Positions 1 through 7,883 of a stretch of DNA of 23,992 nucleotides are shown piece after piece. Source of the stretch: MedAcidi-G1 sp002713545. GTDB lineage: Bacteria; Actinomycetota; Acidimicrobiia; Acidimicrobiales; MedAcidi-G1. The stretch covers positions 1 to 23,992 of the forward strand of contig CAXGYF010000026.1 of NCBI GenBank assembly GCA_964013895.1, given 5' to 3'. Numbering within the stretch: position 1 is the stretch's first letter; each line of letters begins with the position of its first letter. The notes beneath the pieces are model-generated. The model made no database searches. It saw nothing but the letters and a program-made list of their open reading frames with translations, and was not told the DNA's origin. The position numbers and the translations under genes were made by a program.

Positions 1-19
1 AAATAATCCGGTTTTCTAG

Positions 20-94
20 TCGGGCTGAGAGGATTTGAACCTCCGACCTTCGGTCCCCCAGACCGACGCGCTAACCAAGCTGCGCCACAGCCCG
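20..94 (-). tRNA. tRNA-Pro (anticodon GGG)
   Basis: Read on the minus strand this folds as a full cloverleaf. A 7-bp acceptor stem pairs CGGGCTG with CAGCCCG. The anticodon stem TCGGT/ACCGA encloses loop CTGGGGG, so positions 34-36 are GGG, which reads proline CCC/CCU. The T-arm has GGAGG/CCTCT around TTCAAAT, with one G-U pair. The discriminator base is A at position 20 and a 3' CCA is not encoded, so it must be added after transcription. It lies 64 nt downstream of a small membrane protein gene on the same strand and could be part of that transcript or have its own promoter. Identity is secure; the exact 3' end could shift by one base. Confidence 0.95.
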
Positions 95-158
95 CCGAAA
101 CGAACTCTAACGGTTTTATAAAGTCTCGAAACAGTCACTAGGATTTTCGGAAAATCAC

Positions 159-371
159 CTAAGTAAATAGAACCCACAAACCTTCTATAAGTCGCCATCC
201 AAGATAAATCATCGCGGCACTCACGAAAACCCAAAAATGCCAAGGAATCTTCTGTGATTTGACTTCTTTATCATCGCCTTCAACAACTCGATTACCGCAG
301 GAAGAACAAGTACCTACGACAGAAACAGAATTAGGCGATAGGTATTTGTCGCATGAAAGACACCATGGCAT
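159..371 (-). CDS. Small zinc-ribbon membrane protein, 70 aa
   Basis: Uncharacterised small protein. The N-terminus carries two CxxC pairs (Cys4/Cys7 and Cys22/Cys25) spaced as in a zinc ribbon. Residues about 42-70 form one hydrophobic, Trp-rich membrane segment starting PWHFW and ending near the C-terminus. The likely topology is a cytosolic metal-binding head tethered by a C-terminal helix. The ATG at 371 is 9 nt after the stop of the upstream phosphatase gene and has no clear Shine-Dalgarno sequence, which suggests translational coupling. I recall similar short proteins (MPWC start, PWHF before the helix) in other actinobacteria, but this is memory, not a search. Function unknown; a membrane-linked adaptor or regulator for the phosphatase is only inference. 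Confidence 0.75.
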   Translation of the reverse strand: MPWCLSCDKYLSPNSVSVVGTCSSCGNRVVEGDDKEVKSQKIPWHFWVFVSAAMIYLGWRLIEGLWVLFT

Positions 372-380
372 TTTTTGTTT

Positions 381-1463
381 TTAATCTTTTCGTATTGCCA
401 AAATGGCTACATCATCAGCGAGAATTCCCTGATTGAAGTCGTTCGCTGCATCTAGTAGTTGCTTACAGAAGACGTCGGGGGAAATTCCGGGGTTTCGTCT
501 AATAGCGTCTCCAATTCGGTCTTCACCAAATTGTTCGTCCCCGCGTCGCGCTTCAACTAAACCATCTGTATACATAACCGCCATATCATCACGCGATAAA
601 GGGATCTCCCTGCTGAAAAAATGCCCATGAGGATCAAGCATCAACAAGGGTCCGGTTGATCTCAGTGGTCTAACTTCACGTTCATGCCAAAGGAACGCAG
701 CCGGGTGACCAGCAGATGCATATCTTAGAGTTTCAGCTTCGGTATCAAAAACTATTACAACAAGTGAAATGAACTCTTCTGTACGTTCAACAGAAACCAT
801 CTGATGATTGAGTTCTTCAAGTGCTTGAGCTGGGTCACGGAATTGTCGCAAAAAAGTTCTTAAAAGGTACTTTGCCTGAAATGCGGTTATCGAAGATTCA
901 ATACCTTGACCTGATACATCTCCAATTACTGCCGCTAATCGAGTAGGGGAAGCTTGGAAAACATCAAAGAAGTCTCCCGCCATCAGACCAGTTCCTGCCT
1001 GGTATACACGCCCAACATCAAAACCACTAAATTCTGGGAGTTCCTCTGGTGCTAAACGTGCTGCCCATGCCTTAGGTGCCAGCTCCTGCTGGTCAAGGGC
1101 TTCTTGTGCTCTGCGTTCCATATCAAAACTTTTGCGTGCCATTCGGGCTTCTCGAACTGCATTCCTAGCCCAGTAGGTTGACACTAAAGCTGGTATCGCT
1201 ACTAAAACATAAATTACTGCTGCATCGGAAGTTTCTCTGAACGCCGTCACAAAAGAAGCTAAAGAAAGCAATCCATAAAGGCTCGCTGAATGAATCTCTT
1301 TTCGAAAAGTAGTCCAAGCCAACGTATGGGAGTCAGGTGCTTCGTCGCTGTCGACTTTTTGAACCACTCTGTAGCGTTGCTGAGCTGACCTTATCCAAGC
1401 CAGCGTCGCAGCTAGACAAACAATTCCAAGGGCAGTTAGCACTGGGGTCCGCATCTCAAACAT
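381..1463 (-). CDS. Membrane PP2C-type (SpoIIE/RsbU) serine phosphatase
   Basis: Predicted membrane-anchored PPM/SpoIIE-family phosphatase of 360 aa, the type that dephosphorylates anti-sigma-factor antagonists in partner-switching pathways. The N-terminus has a membrane helix at about residues 5-24 and two more at about 58-98. A helical, charged linker follows, then the catalytic domain from about residue 140. Diagnostic motifs are AGDFFDVF and GDVSGQG (metal-binding Asp residues), SAGHPAA, YTDGLVEA and the terminal ADDVAIL. The ATG start has a good Shine-Dalgarno sequence (GGGGAG, about 7 nt upstream). No sensory PAS, GAF or HAMP domain is visible, so input may come through the membrane segments. 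No anti-sigma kinase or STAS antagonist gene lies in this window, so its substrate is unknown. Family assignment is firm; pathway is inferred. Confidence 0.88.
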   Translation of the reverse strand: MFEMRTPVLTALGIVCLAATLAWIRSAQQRYRVVQKVDSDEAPDSHTLAWTTFRKEIHSASLYGLLSLASFVTAFRETSDAAVIYVLVAIPALVSTYWARNAVREARMARKSFDMERRAQEALDQQELAPKAWAARLAPEELPEFSGFDVGRVYQAGTGLMAGDFFDVFQASPTRLAAVIGDVSGQGIESSITAFQAKYLLRTFLRQFRDPAQALEELNHQMVSVERTEEFISLVVIVFDTEAETLRYASAGHPAAFLWHEREVRPLRSTGPLLMLDPHGHFFSREIPLSRDDMAVMYTDGLVEARRGDEQFGEDRIGDAIRRNPGISPDVFCKQLLDAANDFNQGILADDVAILAIRKD

Positions 1464-1537
1464 TATGATACTCCCCGAATAACTACATCAGTTTTTTATA
1501 AGATTTCATTAATTTATTACTTAAAGCGTTTTTTTTA

Positions 1538-2842
1538 CTACTCTGAGCGTCTACGGACTCTTAGTTTTATAGCTGTTGCGCCTAAATTAAGGTCTTCTCT
1601 GATTTTTCTCTCTAAATATCGTAACCACGTTTTTGGGACTTCTCGATTTGCAAACAACGTGAAAGTAGGCGGATCGGTAGCTCCTTGGGTTGCATATAAA
1701 ACCCTTACACCGCCTGGCGCCGGGTGGGCTGCTTGAGCTGCCCTAACGACTTCATTAACTCTTCTAGTCGGAATACGAGTCTGATATTCCATGACGCTTT
1801 CTGCAAGTGCAGGCCAAAGACGTCCAACATTTCGTCCACTCAGTGCGCTGATCCTAATTACAGGTGCTTGTCCTATGAAATGCAGCCGATCTCCTACTTG
1901 TCCAAGAATATCTTCTCGCGCTTCCGCGTCACATAAATCCCATTTGTTTAATAAAACTAAAATCGGGCATCCTGCTGCATCTACCCTTTCGGCCAATCTT
2001 TGATCTTGGTGTGTGATTCCCTCAGTTGAGTCAATAATCAGCAAAGAAACGTCAGCAGTGTCTACTGCTTGGAGCGCTCTCACGAGCGAGTAGTACTCTG
2101 TACTTTCATCAACACGTGCCTTTCTTCTCATACCAGCAGTGTCAATAAATCTGACAGGACCATTTTCGGTTTCCACAACTGTATCGATTGTGTCTCTTGT
2201 TGTTCCCGGCATGTCATGAACAACGGACCTATTTTCACCTATGAGCCTGTTAAAAAGAGTCGACTTCCCAACGTTAGGTCTGCCAACCAAAGTGACTCCA
2301 ATAATTTTTTCTTCTTGCTCATTGCCTTCTTCTGGATCTTCCTCTTCAACTGCAGGCAATTTATCTACCAGGACTTCTAAAAGATCCCCTGTGCCTTTCC
2401 CGTGTAGGGCACTTACTGGTAGAGGTTCTCCTAAACCTAGTGACAGCAAGTCCCATACTTCTGTTTCAAGATTTTTGTTATCAACTTTGTTTGCTACCAC
2501 CACTACTGTTTCTTGTTTTGAGCGTAAAAGAGAAGCTATTTGAGCGTCATCATCTGTCACTCCAACTGTTGCGTCGACAACAAATAAAATCGCGTCGGCT
2601 TCTTTTATTGCTTTTTCGCTCTGATCGCTAACTTTCTCGTCAAGAGTGCTTCCTGTCGCCATCCACCCGCCCGTGTCGATGAGCGTGAATTCTTTACCTG
2701 ACCAAGAAGCAACTACTTCCTTTCGGTCTCTTGTGACTCCGGGGCGTTCTTCTACTATCGCTTCTCTTCTTCCTAGAATCCTGTTGAGGAGCGTTGACTT
2801 TCCTACGTTTGGTCTGCCGACTATTGCCACTGTTGGAAGCAT
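1538..2842 (-). CDS. der: Ribosome biogenesis GTPase Der (EngA)
   Basis: Essential double-GTPase that binds the 50S subunit and promotes its late assembly. It is 434 aa, normal for the family. The first G domain has P-loop GRPNVGKS at residues 9-16, DTGG at 56-59 and NKVD at 118-121. The second has GRPNVGKS at 187-194, DTAG at 234-237 and NKWD at 299-302. An acidic linker (about residues 165-178, rich in Glu) separates them, and a KH-like domain occupies about 355-434 with a basic Arg-rich tail. The ATG lies 5 nt after the stop of the DUF512 gene, so the two are almost certainly co-transcribed. This DUF512-der pairing is also common in Firmicutes. No missing motif was seen. Confidence 0.97.
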   Translation of the reverse strand: MLPTVAIVGRPNVGKSTLLNRILGRREAIVEERPGVTRDRKEVVASWSGKEFTLIDTGGWMATGSTLDEKVSDQSEKAIKEADAILFVVDATVGVTDDDAQIASLLRSKQETVVVVANKVDNKNLETEVWDLLSLGLGEPLPVSALHGKGTGDLLEVLVDKLPAVEEEDPEEGNEQEEKIIGVTLVGRPNVGKSTLFNRLIGENRSVVHDMPGTTRDTIDTVVETENGPVRFIDTAGMRRKARVDESTEYYSLVRALQAVDTADVSLLIIDSTEGITHQDQRLAERVDAAGCPILVLLNKWDLCDAEAREDILGQVGDRLHFIGQAPVIRISALSGRNVGRLWPALAESVMEYQTRIPTRRVNEVVRAAQAAHPAPGGVRVLYATQGATDPPTFTLFANREVPKTWLRYLERKIREDLNLGATAIKLRVRRRSE

Positions 2843-2847
2843 GTCTA

Positions 2848-4215
2848 TTACCTGTTCGCGATGAGCGCGTCTTTAAGTGCAGCGCCATCTGTTGGGATTA
2901 TTTCAACTTTTCGGGGAAGATCGGAGGGTGTCGTACCGTCTAAAAATCGCCCTCCACTCAAACAAACATCGGGCAATAAATACCGGTCTCCTTCAGGCTC
3001 TTTTGCCAACACCCGAATAAGATCTTCGCCGACTATCAATCCGGTGACTCCGACATTTCCCCCAAAAAAGTTATTTTCGACTGGAACTATTCGCACGTCT
3101 TCTCTGTCCAAACTTTCAATCAAGGGCCTGATTGCCTCGGCCCCTAATTCGCCCGTCAGGACAGCGATTGAGGTTTTAGAAACTTCATCTACGCTCGCAT
3201 CTTCTACGCTTGTATCTGATCGAGGTGCTCGAAAGCCTAAAGGCGGCGCTCCTTCCACGGAAGCAAAAAACCCAGATGGTTTATCACGTTTGAAATTATC
3301 GTTAAAGAATTCGAGTTCAAAAGCCCTCGCCATCCCGATTCCGTCCTCATACATTTCAAAATCTCCATAGGTTTCCGCTGATGGAAACTCTCTTCGAGCC
3401 GCTAAATAATATTCATCTGCAGCGTAAACAAGGTGTCGTCCTAGATTCTCGAGGAAAAAATCTTGCCACGATTCAACGCAATCAATGACTTCATTAGCCT
3501 CTTCTTTTGTGTGGGGACGCATTCTTGGCTCATTCGTGTACTTGCTGACACCTAAGGGAACCACGCATAGGCTTGCCAATTCTGAGTATTTTTCAGCCAC
3601 TCCAGCCAGAGTATCCTCAAGCCAATAACCGTCATTGACTCCTGGGCATACAACTACTTGACCGTGAACAGTGACTTCATTTTCAAGAAGTTCACTAAGC
3701 CACCTCAGACTCGTAGCGCCTCTTCTATTACGCAACATTTCTGAACGTTTATGAGGGTCAGTTGAATGAATGCTCACATAGAGGGGTGATAAACCTTCAA
3801 CTAAAACCCTTTCAAGGTCCGATTCGGTGAATCTTGTTAATGTCGTAAAATTTCCGTATAAAAATGAAAGTCGGTAGTCGTCATCTTTTAGATAGAGACT
3901 TTTTCTTAAGCCGGGCGGGAGTTGGTAGATAAAACAGAATTCGCAATGATTGTCGCATGTTCGCACGCGATCAAAAAGTGCGCCATCAACTTCAATTCCT
4001 AGGGGAGTGTCTGTTTTTCTAAAAATTTCTACTTCGCTTCGTATGCCACCTGAATCAATTTCGAGAGTGACTTGCGGTTCGTCAATCAATAATTGGTACT
4101 CGATTACATCGCGTGGGATGCATCCGTTAATGGAGAGTATCTGCTCTCCCCCTTTTATTCCGTGTTGTTCAGCTGGTGAATTAGGTAAAACTGACACAAT
4201 TGTTGGAGCTGACAT
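2848..4215 (-). CDS. DUF512 / PDZ-radical-SAM-like protein
   Basis: Predicted iron-sulfur protein of the DUF512 family, whose reaction is not established. I choose the ATG at 4215 (455 aa) because the protein then begins directly with the PDZ-like segment (MSAPTIVSV); an in-frame TTG 33 nt earlier (4248) would leave almost no leader between it and ispH. In this numbering a PDZ-like domain covers about residues 1-65. A radical-SAM-like cluster motif CDNHCEFC (Cys87, Cys91, Cys94) follows, then the conserved family stretch FIYQLPPGLRKSLY. The C-terminal part has Gly-rich loops (GELGAE, NNFFGGNVGVTG). It is the first gene of a two-gene unit with der. The pairing suggests a role linked to ribosome assembly or tRNA/rRNA modification, which is inference. 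Confidence 0.9.
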   Translation of the reverse strand: MSAPTIVSVLPNSPAEQHGIKGGEQILSINGCIPRDVIEYQLLIDEPQVTLEIDSGGIRSEVEIFRKTDTPLGIEVDGALFDRVRTCDNHCEFCFIYQLPPGLRKSLYLKDDDYRLSFLYGNFTTLTRFTESDLERVLVEGLSPLYVSIHSTDPHKRSEMLRNRRGATSLRWLSELLENEVTVHGQVVVCPGVNDGYWLEDTLAGVAEKYSELASLCVVPLGVSKYTNEPRMRPHTKEEANEVIDCVESWQDFFLENLGRHLVYAADEYYLAARREFPSAETYGDFEMYEDGIGMARAFELEFFNDNFKRDKPSGFFASVEGAPPLGFRAPRSDTSVEDASVDEVSKTSIAVLTGELGAEAIRPLIESLDREDVRIVPVENNFFGGNVGVTGLIVGEDLIRVLAKEPEGDRYLLPDVCLSGGRFLDGTTPSDLPRKVEIIPTDGAALKDALIANR

Positions 4216-4262
4216 AACTACAAGACTATCTAAGACCTGACCGGACAAAGTAAAGTTATCTT
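4216..4262. promoter_or_regulatory. Compact divergent promoter region of DUF512-der and ispH
   Basis: Only 47 nt separate the chosen start codons of the divergent DUF512 and ispH genes, so promoters for both must overlap each other and probably the coding ends. On the plus strand a possible -35 (TTGGAG, about 4203-4208) and -10 (TATCTA, about 4227-4232) are 18 nt apart. Neither gene has a strong Shine-Dalgarno sequence. The boxes are weak matches and unproven. Confidence 0.35.
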
Positions 4263-5309
4263 ATGAAGGTTAAACGTGTTCTTTTAGCTGAACCGCGGGG
4301 TTTTTGCGCTGGCGTGGAAATGGCCATCAAGGCTCTGACTTGGATGGTTAAAGCTTTTGATGAACCTGTTTACTGCTACCACGAAATTGTCCACAACAAG
4401 CTAATAGTGGAACGTTTCGAGAAGCTCGGTGTTATTTTTGTGGACGATATAGAAGATGTCCCAAAGGGTTCGCCTCTGATGCTCTCAGCTCATGGTTCAG
4501 CTCCAGAAGTGGTACAAAAAGCCGACGACGTTTCTAGTTATATGGTGGACGCGGTTTGCCCCTTGGTGACCAAAGTTCATCATGAAGTAAAAATCCGTTC
4601 GAAAAAAGATTTTCAGATCGTATATGTGGGACATGCAGGGCATGAAGAAGCTGAAGGAACTATAGCTGTATCTCCTGAATCCATTCACCGTGTTGAAAAT
4701 GCTCACGATGTTGATTCACTTCCAGATCTTGGAAATAAGGTCGCCTTGCTAGCTCAAACAACTCTAAGTCACCGTGACTGGGAAGGGGTCGTCTCTGCCG
4801 CTGAGAAACGTTGGCCTGATCTTTGGTCACCTGGAAGAAGCGACCTGTGTTTCGCTACAACCAATAGACAGGCCGCATTACTTGATCTGGTTGAGGACTG
4901 TGACTCAGTTGTAGTAATAGGTTCGAGAAATAGTTCCAATACCCGAGCTTTAGTTAAATTGGCTGAAGAAGCAGGTTGCGAAAAAGTGATTTGGATCAAT
5001 AAGGCTCAGGAGCTTCCAAAAGACCTTCGTGGAATTGTAGGTGTAACAGCTGGAGCTTCCGCTCCGGATGAGGTCGTAGCCGAAGTAATTAAAACCTTGA
5101 ATCCCAGTGATGGAGTTCATAACGTCAGACACACCCAAGAAGATGAATATTTTCCTCCTCCCAGAAACATAAGAAATTTGCTTGGGGCTATTGATAATTT
5201 TGCAAAATTAGGTTTTGCTGCGCCATCGCAAAGTATTGATTTTACCGATAAGGAAATCGGCGCCTCAGACGTTCTTTACAATCTCAACCTGTCCACTGTT
5301 TCAAACTAA
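4263..5309 (+). CDS. ispH: 4-hydroxy-3-methylbut-2-enyl diphosphate reductase IspH
   Basis: Last enzyme of the MEP pathway; it reductively dehydroxylates HMBPP to IPP and DMAPP using a [4Fe-4S] cluster in the cytosol. The three cluster cysteines are visible: Cys15 in GFCAGV, Cys99 in AVCPLV and Cys196 in DLCFATTNRQ. Substrate-binding histidines fit His44 (EIVHN), His77 (SAHGS) and His127 in the HEEAEGT motif, where Glu129 matches the catalytic glutamate. At 348 aa it is slightly longer than usual, with about 30 non-conserved residues after the core. The gene stands alone on the plus strand, divergent from DUF512 and convergent with plsC; the ispH and plsC stop codons overlap, sharing nucleotides 5306-5309. 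Identity is secure. Confidence 0.97.
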   Translation: MKVKRVLLAEPRGFCAGVEMAIKALTWMVKAFDEPVYCYHEIVHNKLIVERFEKLGVIFVDDIEDVPKGSPLMLSAHGSAPEVVQKADDVSSYMVDAVCPLVTKVHHEVKIRSKKDFQIVYVGHAGHEEAEGTIAVSPESIHRVENAHDVDSLPDLGNKVALLAQTTLSHRDWEGVVSAAEKRWPDLWSPGRSDLCFATTNRQAALLDLVEDCDSVVVIGSRNSSNTRALVKLAEEAGCEKVIWINKAQELPKDLRGIVGVTAGASAPDEVVAEVIKTLNPSDGVHNVRHTQEDEYFPPPRNIRNLLGAIDNFAKLGFAAPSQSIDFTDKEIGASDVLYNLNLSTVSN

Positions 5310-5986
5310 GATTTACTACCCAAAAGTCTCTGAGCCTGATCGTAAGCTTCTTGTAAAGAATTTCTTAACTCCTCGGTTAGATCTTCAACAGCTTGTCTGG
5401 GGACACGTCCTTCGAATTTAGGTGGCACGACAGGTTCCCCTACTACTAAAAACACTTTTGCTGGTCTAATAAAACGTGCTCCCTGCGGCATAGCCTTATC
5501 TGTCCCTGCAATGCCTAAAGGTATTAATGGAACACCTGCTCTGGCAGCTACAAAAGCAGGCCCTGAATGCATTTTCTCTTTTTCAATTACAGGACCGTAT
5601 TGGCGTGTGCCTTCGGGGAACATTACAAGCGGCTCTCCGCGTTCTAATACTTTTTGACATGCTTTCAAGGCGGCCCTGTCTGCACTGCCTCTCTGAACTG
5701 GAAAACAACCTAAAATTCCTAGGAACCAGCCCCCAAGCCGATTATTCCAAATCGACTCCTTTCCCAAAAATCTGATGCGTTGCGAAGTTATTAATCCTCC
5801 TACAGGAGAATCGATGTACGAACGATGAACAGGTGCAAGAATATACGGAGTGTTTTTAGGCAATCTCTCCTTATTCACTGTGGTGAAACGGAAAAGGCTT
5901 TTGGCGGCCAACCAAGCTAGTGTCCAAAAAAATCTGTACGTAATTTTCTCTCTTAAACCCATTGGTTTTCCAAGGTCTACTTCCAT
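5306..5986 (-). CDS. plsC: 1-acyl-sn-glycerol-3-phosphate acyltransferase (PlsC family)
   Basis: Transfers an acyl chain to lysophosphatidic acid to make phosphatidic acid at the inner face of the membrane. The catalytic HX4D motif is HRSYID at residues 54-59, and the phosphate-binding block FPEGTR is at 123-128; a third block includes VPLIPLGIAG. A hydrophobic segment near residues 18-33 could associate with the membrane. At 226 aa it is typical of the short PlsC group. Its ATG overlaps the end of cmk by 10 nt, so it is translated from the same message as aroA and cmk. The exact acyl acceptor cannot be told from sequence, so another LPLAT activity is possible. Confidence 0.9.
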   Translation of the reverse strand: MEVDLGKPMGLREKITYRFFWTLAWLAAKSLFRFTTVNKERLPKNTPYILAPVHRSYIDSPVGGLITSQRIRFLGKESIWNNRLGGWFLGILGCFPVQRGSADRAALKACQKVLERGEPLVMFPEGTRQYGPVIEKEKMHSGPAFVAARAGVPLIPLGIAGTDKAMPQGARFIRPAKVFLVVGEPVVPPKFEGRVPRQAVEDLTEELRNSLQEAYDQAQRLLGSKS

Positions 5987-6633
5987 TTGAAAAGCCCTAA
6001 AATCTCTTCTACCGTTTCTTCAACTCCCATCAGAGACGTATCTAGCTCTATCGCATCTTCGGAACGAACCAAAGGACTATTTAAACGCCCTTTATCTGCT
6101 TCATCTCGTTTTCGGATTGAATCAACAACTCTTGAAGCATCCTGAGTTTCTTCTTGTTCAACTCTTCTTTCAGCTCGGACTTTCTCAGAAGCAGTCAGGT
6201 AGACTTTCACCTTCGCTTTTGGAAAAACAACAGAACCTATATCTCTACCCTCAACAACTCCACCACCTTTTTCTTCAACCCAAAGACGCTGCCTGTCAAC
6301 CATTTCTTTACGTACTGTAGGCATTGCTGCAACTACGCTCACGACTCTTGTAACCTCTGATCCTCTTATTTCTTTGGTTGCGTCACAGCCATTAACCGTA
6401 CAAATTCCATCGTCGAAGTTGAAATCCATTTCTTTAGCAATTGCTAAAACTTCCCTCTCGTCGAGTGTGTCGATATTCCGCTTAATGGAGATAAAAGACA
6501 CCGCTCTATACATCGCCCCCGTATCTAAATAATCGAGATTTAGTCTTTTTGCTAAAGCTTTAGCGATCGTGGATTTTCCTGATCCTGCCGGACCATCAAT
6601 TGCAATAATTTTTTCATTAGTTGAATTACTCAT
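5977..6633 (-). CDS. cmk: Cytidylate (CMP/dCMP) kinase
   Basis: Phosphorylates CMP and dCMP with ATP, feeding CTP and phospholipid synthesis. The protein is 218 aa, standard for bacterial Cmk. It opens with a P-loop GPAGSGKST at residues 14-22, followed by LDTGAMYRAV and the family signature EGRDIGSVVFP. A LID-like Arg-rich stretch (RAERRVEQEE, then SIRKRDEADKGR) lies in the C-terminal half. The start codon overlaps the aroA stop in an ATGA arrangement, and the 3' end overlaps plsC by 10 nt, so it sits inside a translationally coupled aroA-cmk-plsC unit. A cmk next to plsC or der is common in bacteria. No unusual feature seen. Confidence 0.96.
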   Translation of the reverse strand: MSNSTNEKIIAIDGPAGSGKSTIAKALAKRLNLDYLDTGAMYRAVSFISIKRNIDTLDEREVLAIAKEMDFNFDDGICTVNGCDATKEIRGSEVTRVVSVVAAMPTVRKEMVDRQRLWVEEKGGGVVEGRDIGSVVFPKAKVKVYLTASEKVRAERRVEQEETQDASRVVDSIRKRDEADKGRLNSPLVRSEDAIELDTSLMGVEETVEEILGLFKWK

Positions 6634-7883
6634 TTTCTTAATGCGTCCAAATCAGCAATAAAGTCCGGATAGCTAGTTGATACAGCTTCCCATCCGGAAA
6701 TTTCTGTCGGATTAGTTGAAACTAATGCAGCAATCGCGCAACTCATAGCGATCCTATGATCTCCATGCGAATCGACTTCCCCTCCAGTTAACTTCCCACC
6801 TTGTACAACAAGGTCATCACCTAAAATCTCTGCTTTCATTCCCATTGAACCTATTTCTGAAACTATTGTCTCAAGCCTGTTACTTTCTTTAACTCGAAGT
6901 TCACCAAGACCCTTGAAATAAGTATCTCCATCTGCACAAGCCGCCGCAACTGCGAGTACAGGGACTTCATCGATTAGGCCAGGGATCTCTGTTTCTTCCA
7001 CGACCGTCCCGACAAGTTCACTGGAACTGACTTGCAGATCATTACTAACAGGATCATGAGTTATCTTCGCTCCCATTCTCACTAGAACATCAATAAATCC
7101 GGTTCTTTCTCTCCCCCTGTATATATTTTTAATAGACACTTCTGAACCGTCCAGAATTGTCGCTCCAACTACCCAAAAAGCAGCTTGGGATGGGTCACCT
7201 TTGACTTCGTGAAAGAAAGGTTTCGGTCGCCCTGCTTTGACAGTTATAGAACTATCAACAATCTCAATTTCAAGGCCTACTTCTTCAAATAGCTCCTCGG
7301 TGTGAGCCCTTGTGGGTGTATCTTCGATAATAGTTGTGTCTCCTTCCGCAGAAAGAGCAGCGAACATGAGGCATCCTTTCACTTGAGCACTTGGTACTTC
7401 CATCTGATACTCGATGCCTTTTAGACCTCCGCCATCTACCCTAAACGGGGCCATTCCCATGGTCTCGAGACAAGCTATCGAAACTCCCATTCTTTCCAAT
7501 GGTTCTATTATTCTTCCCATTGGCCTTTTCCGAATTGACTCGTCTCCGTCAAGAGTCGTAGGAAACGGCAGACCAGCAAGCATCCCGGACATTAAACGGA
7601 TACTTGTTCCTGAATTTCCTACGTATAGATTCTCAGCGGGTTCTTTAAGTTCACCGCCTTGCACGCTCAAATCATCTGATCCTGTTTCGCTCAGCTCCAC
7701 CCCAAGGGAACTGAGAATTTTCATTGTGTGCTTAACATCTTGACCTTTGCTCAACCCTTGGATTGTTGACTCACCTTCCGCTAAGGAAGCAAGCATGAGA
7801 ATCCGATGAGAAATTGACTTATCGCCGGGTACATCAACTTCCCCTTTGAGGCATCCCGTGGGTTCTATTTTTACTAACTTCAC
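6630..7883 (-). CDS. aroA: 3-phosphoshikimate 1-carboxyvinyltransferase (EPSP synthase)
   Basis: Joins shikimate-3-phosphate and PEP to form EPSP, the sixth step of the shikimate pathway. It is 417 aa. Conserved blocks are GDKSISHR (PEP/S3P-binding Lys22), GNSGTSIRLMSG, LDGDESIRKRPM, SAQVKG, RVKESNRLE and DHRIAMS. The GNSGT-type loop and SAQVKG block resemble class II enzymes of the Bacillus type rather than the E. coli type; this is a motif reading, not a measured property. The start is GTG, overlapping the tyrA stop as GTGA, so tyrA and aroA are translationally coupled. The end overlaps cmk by 4 nt. Together tyrA and aroA supply tyrosine and general aromatic synthesis. Confidence 0.96.
   Translation of the reverse strand: MKLVKIEPTGCLKGEVDVPGDKSISHRILMLASLAEGESTIQGLSKGQDVKHTMKILSSLGVELSETGSDDLSVQGGELKEPAENLYVGNSGTSIRLMSGMLAGLPFPTTLDGDESIRKRPMGRIIEPLERMGVSIACLETMGMAPFRVDGGGLKGIEYQMEVPSAQVKGCLMFAALSAEGDTTIIEDTPTRAHTEELFEEVGLEIEIVDSSITVKAGRPKPFFHEVKGDPSQAAFWVVGATILDGSEVSIKNIYRGRERTGFIDVLVRMGAKITHDPVSNDLQVSSSELVGTVVEETEIPGLIDEVPVLAVAAACADGDTYFKGLGELRVKESNRLETIVSEIGSMGMKAEILGDDLVVQGGKLTGGEVDSHGDHRIAMSCAIAALVSTNPTEISGWEAVSTSYPDFIADLDALRK

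Noticed and set aside
16..243. Minus-strand open frame covering the left edge
   Set aside because: It runs through the tRNA-Pro gene and the end of the zinc-ribbon protein gene; no support as a protein.
2861..3370. Plus-strand open frame of about 170 codons
   Set aside because: It lies antisense to the DUF512 gene, whose motifs and reading frame are clear. The antisense product is Ser/Pro-rich without recognisable domains, as expected of a shadow frame.
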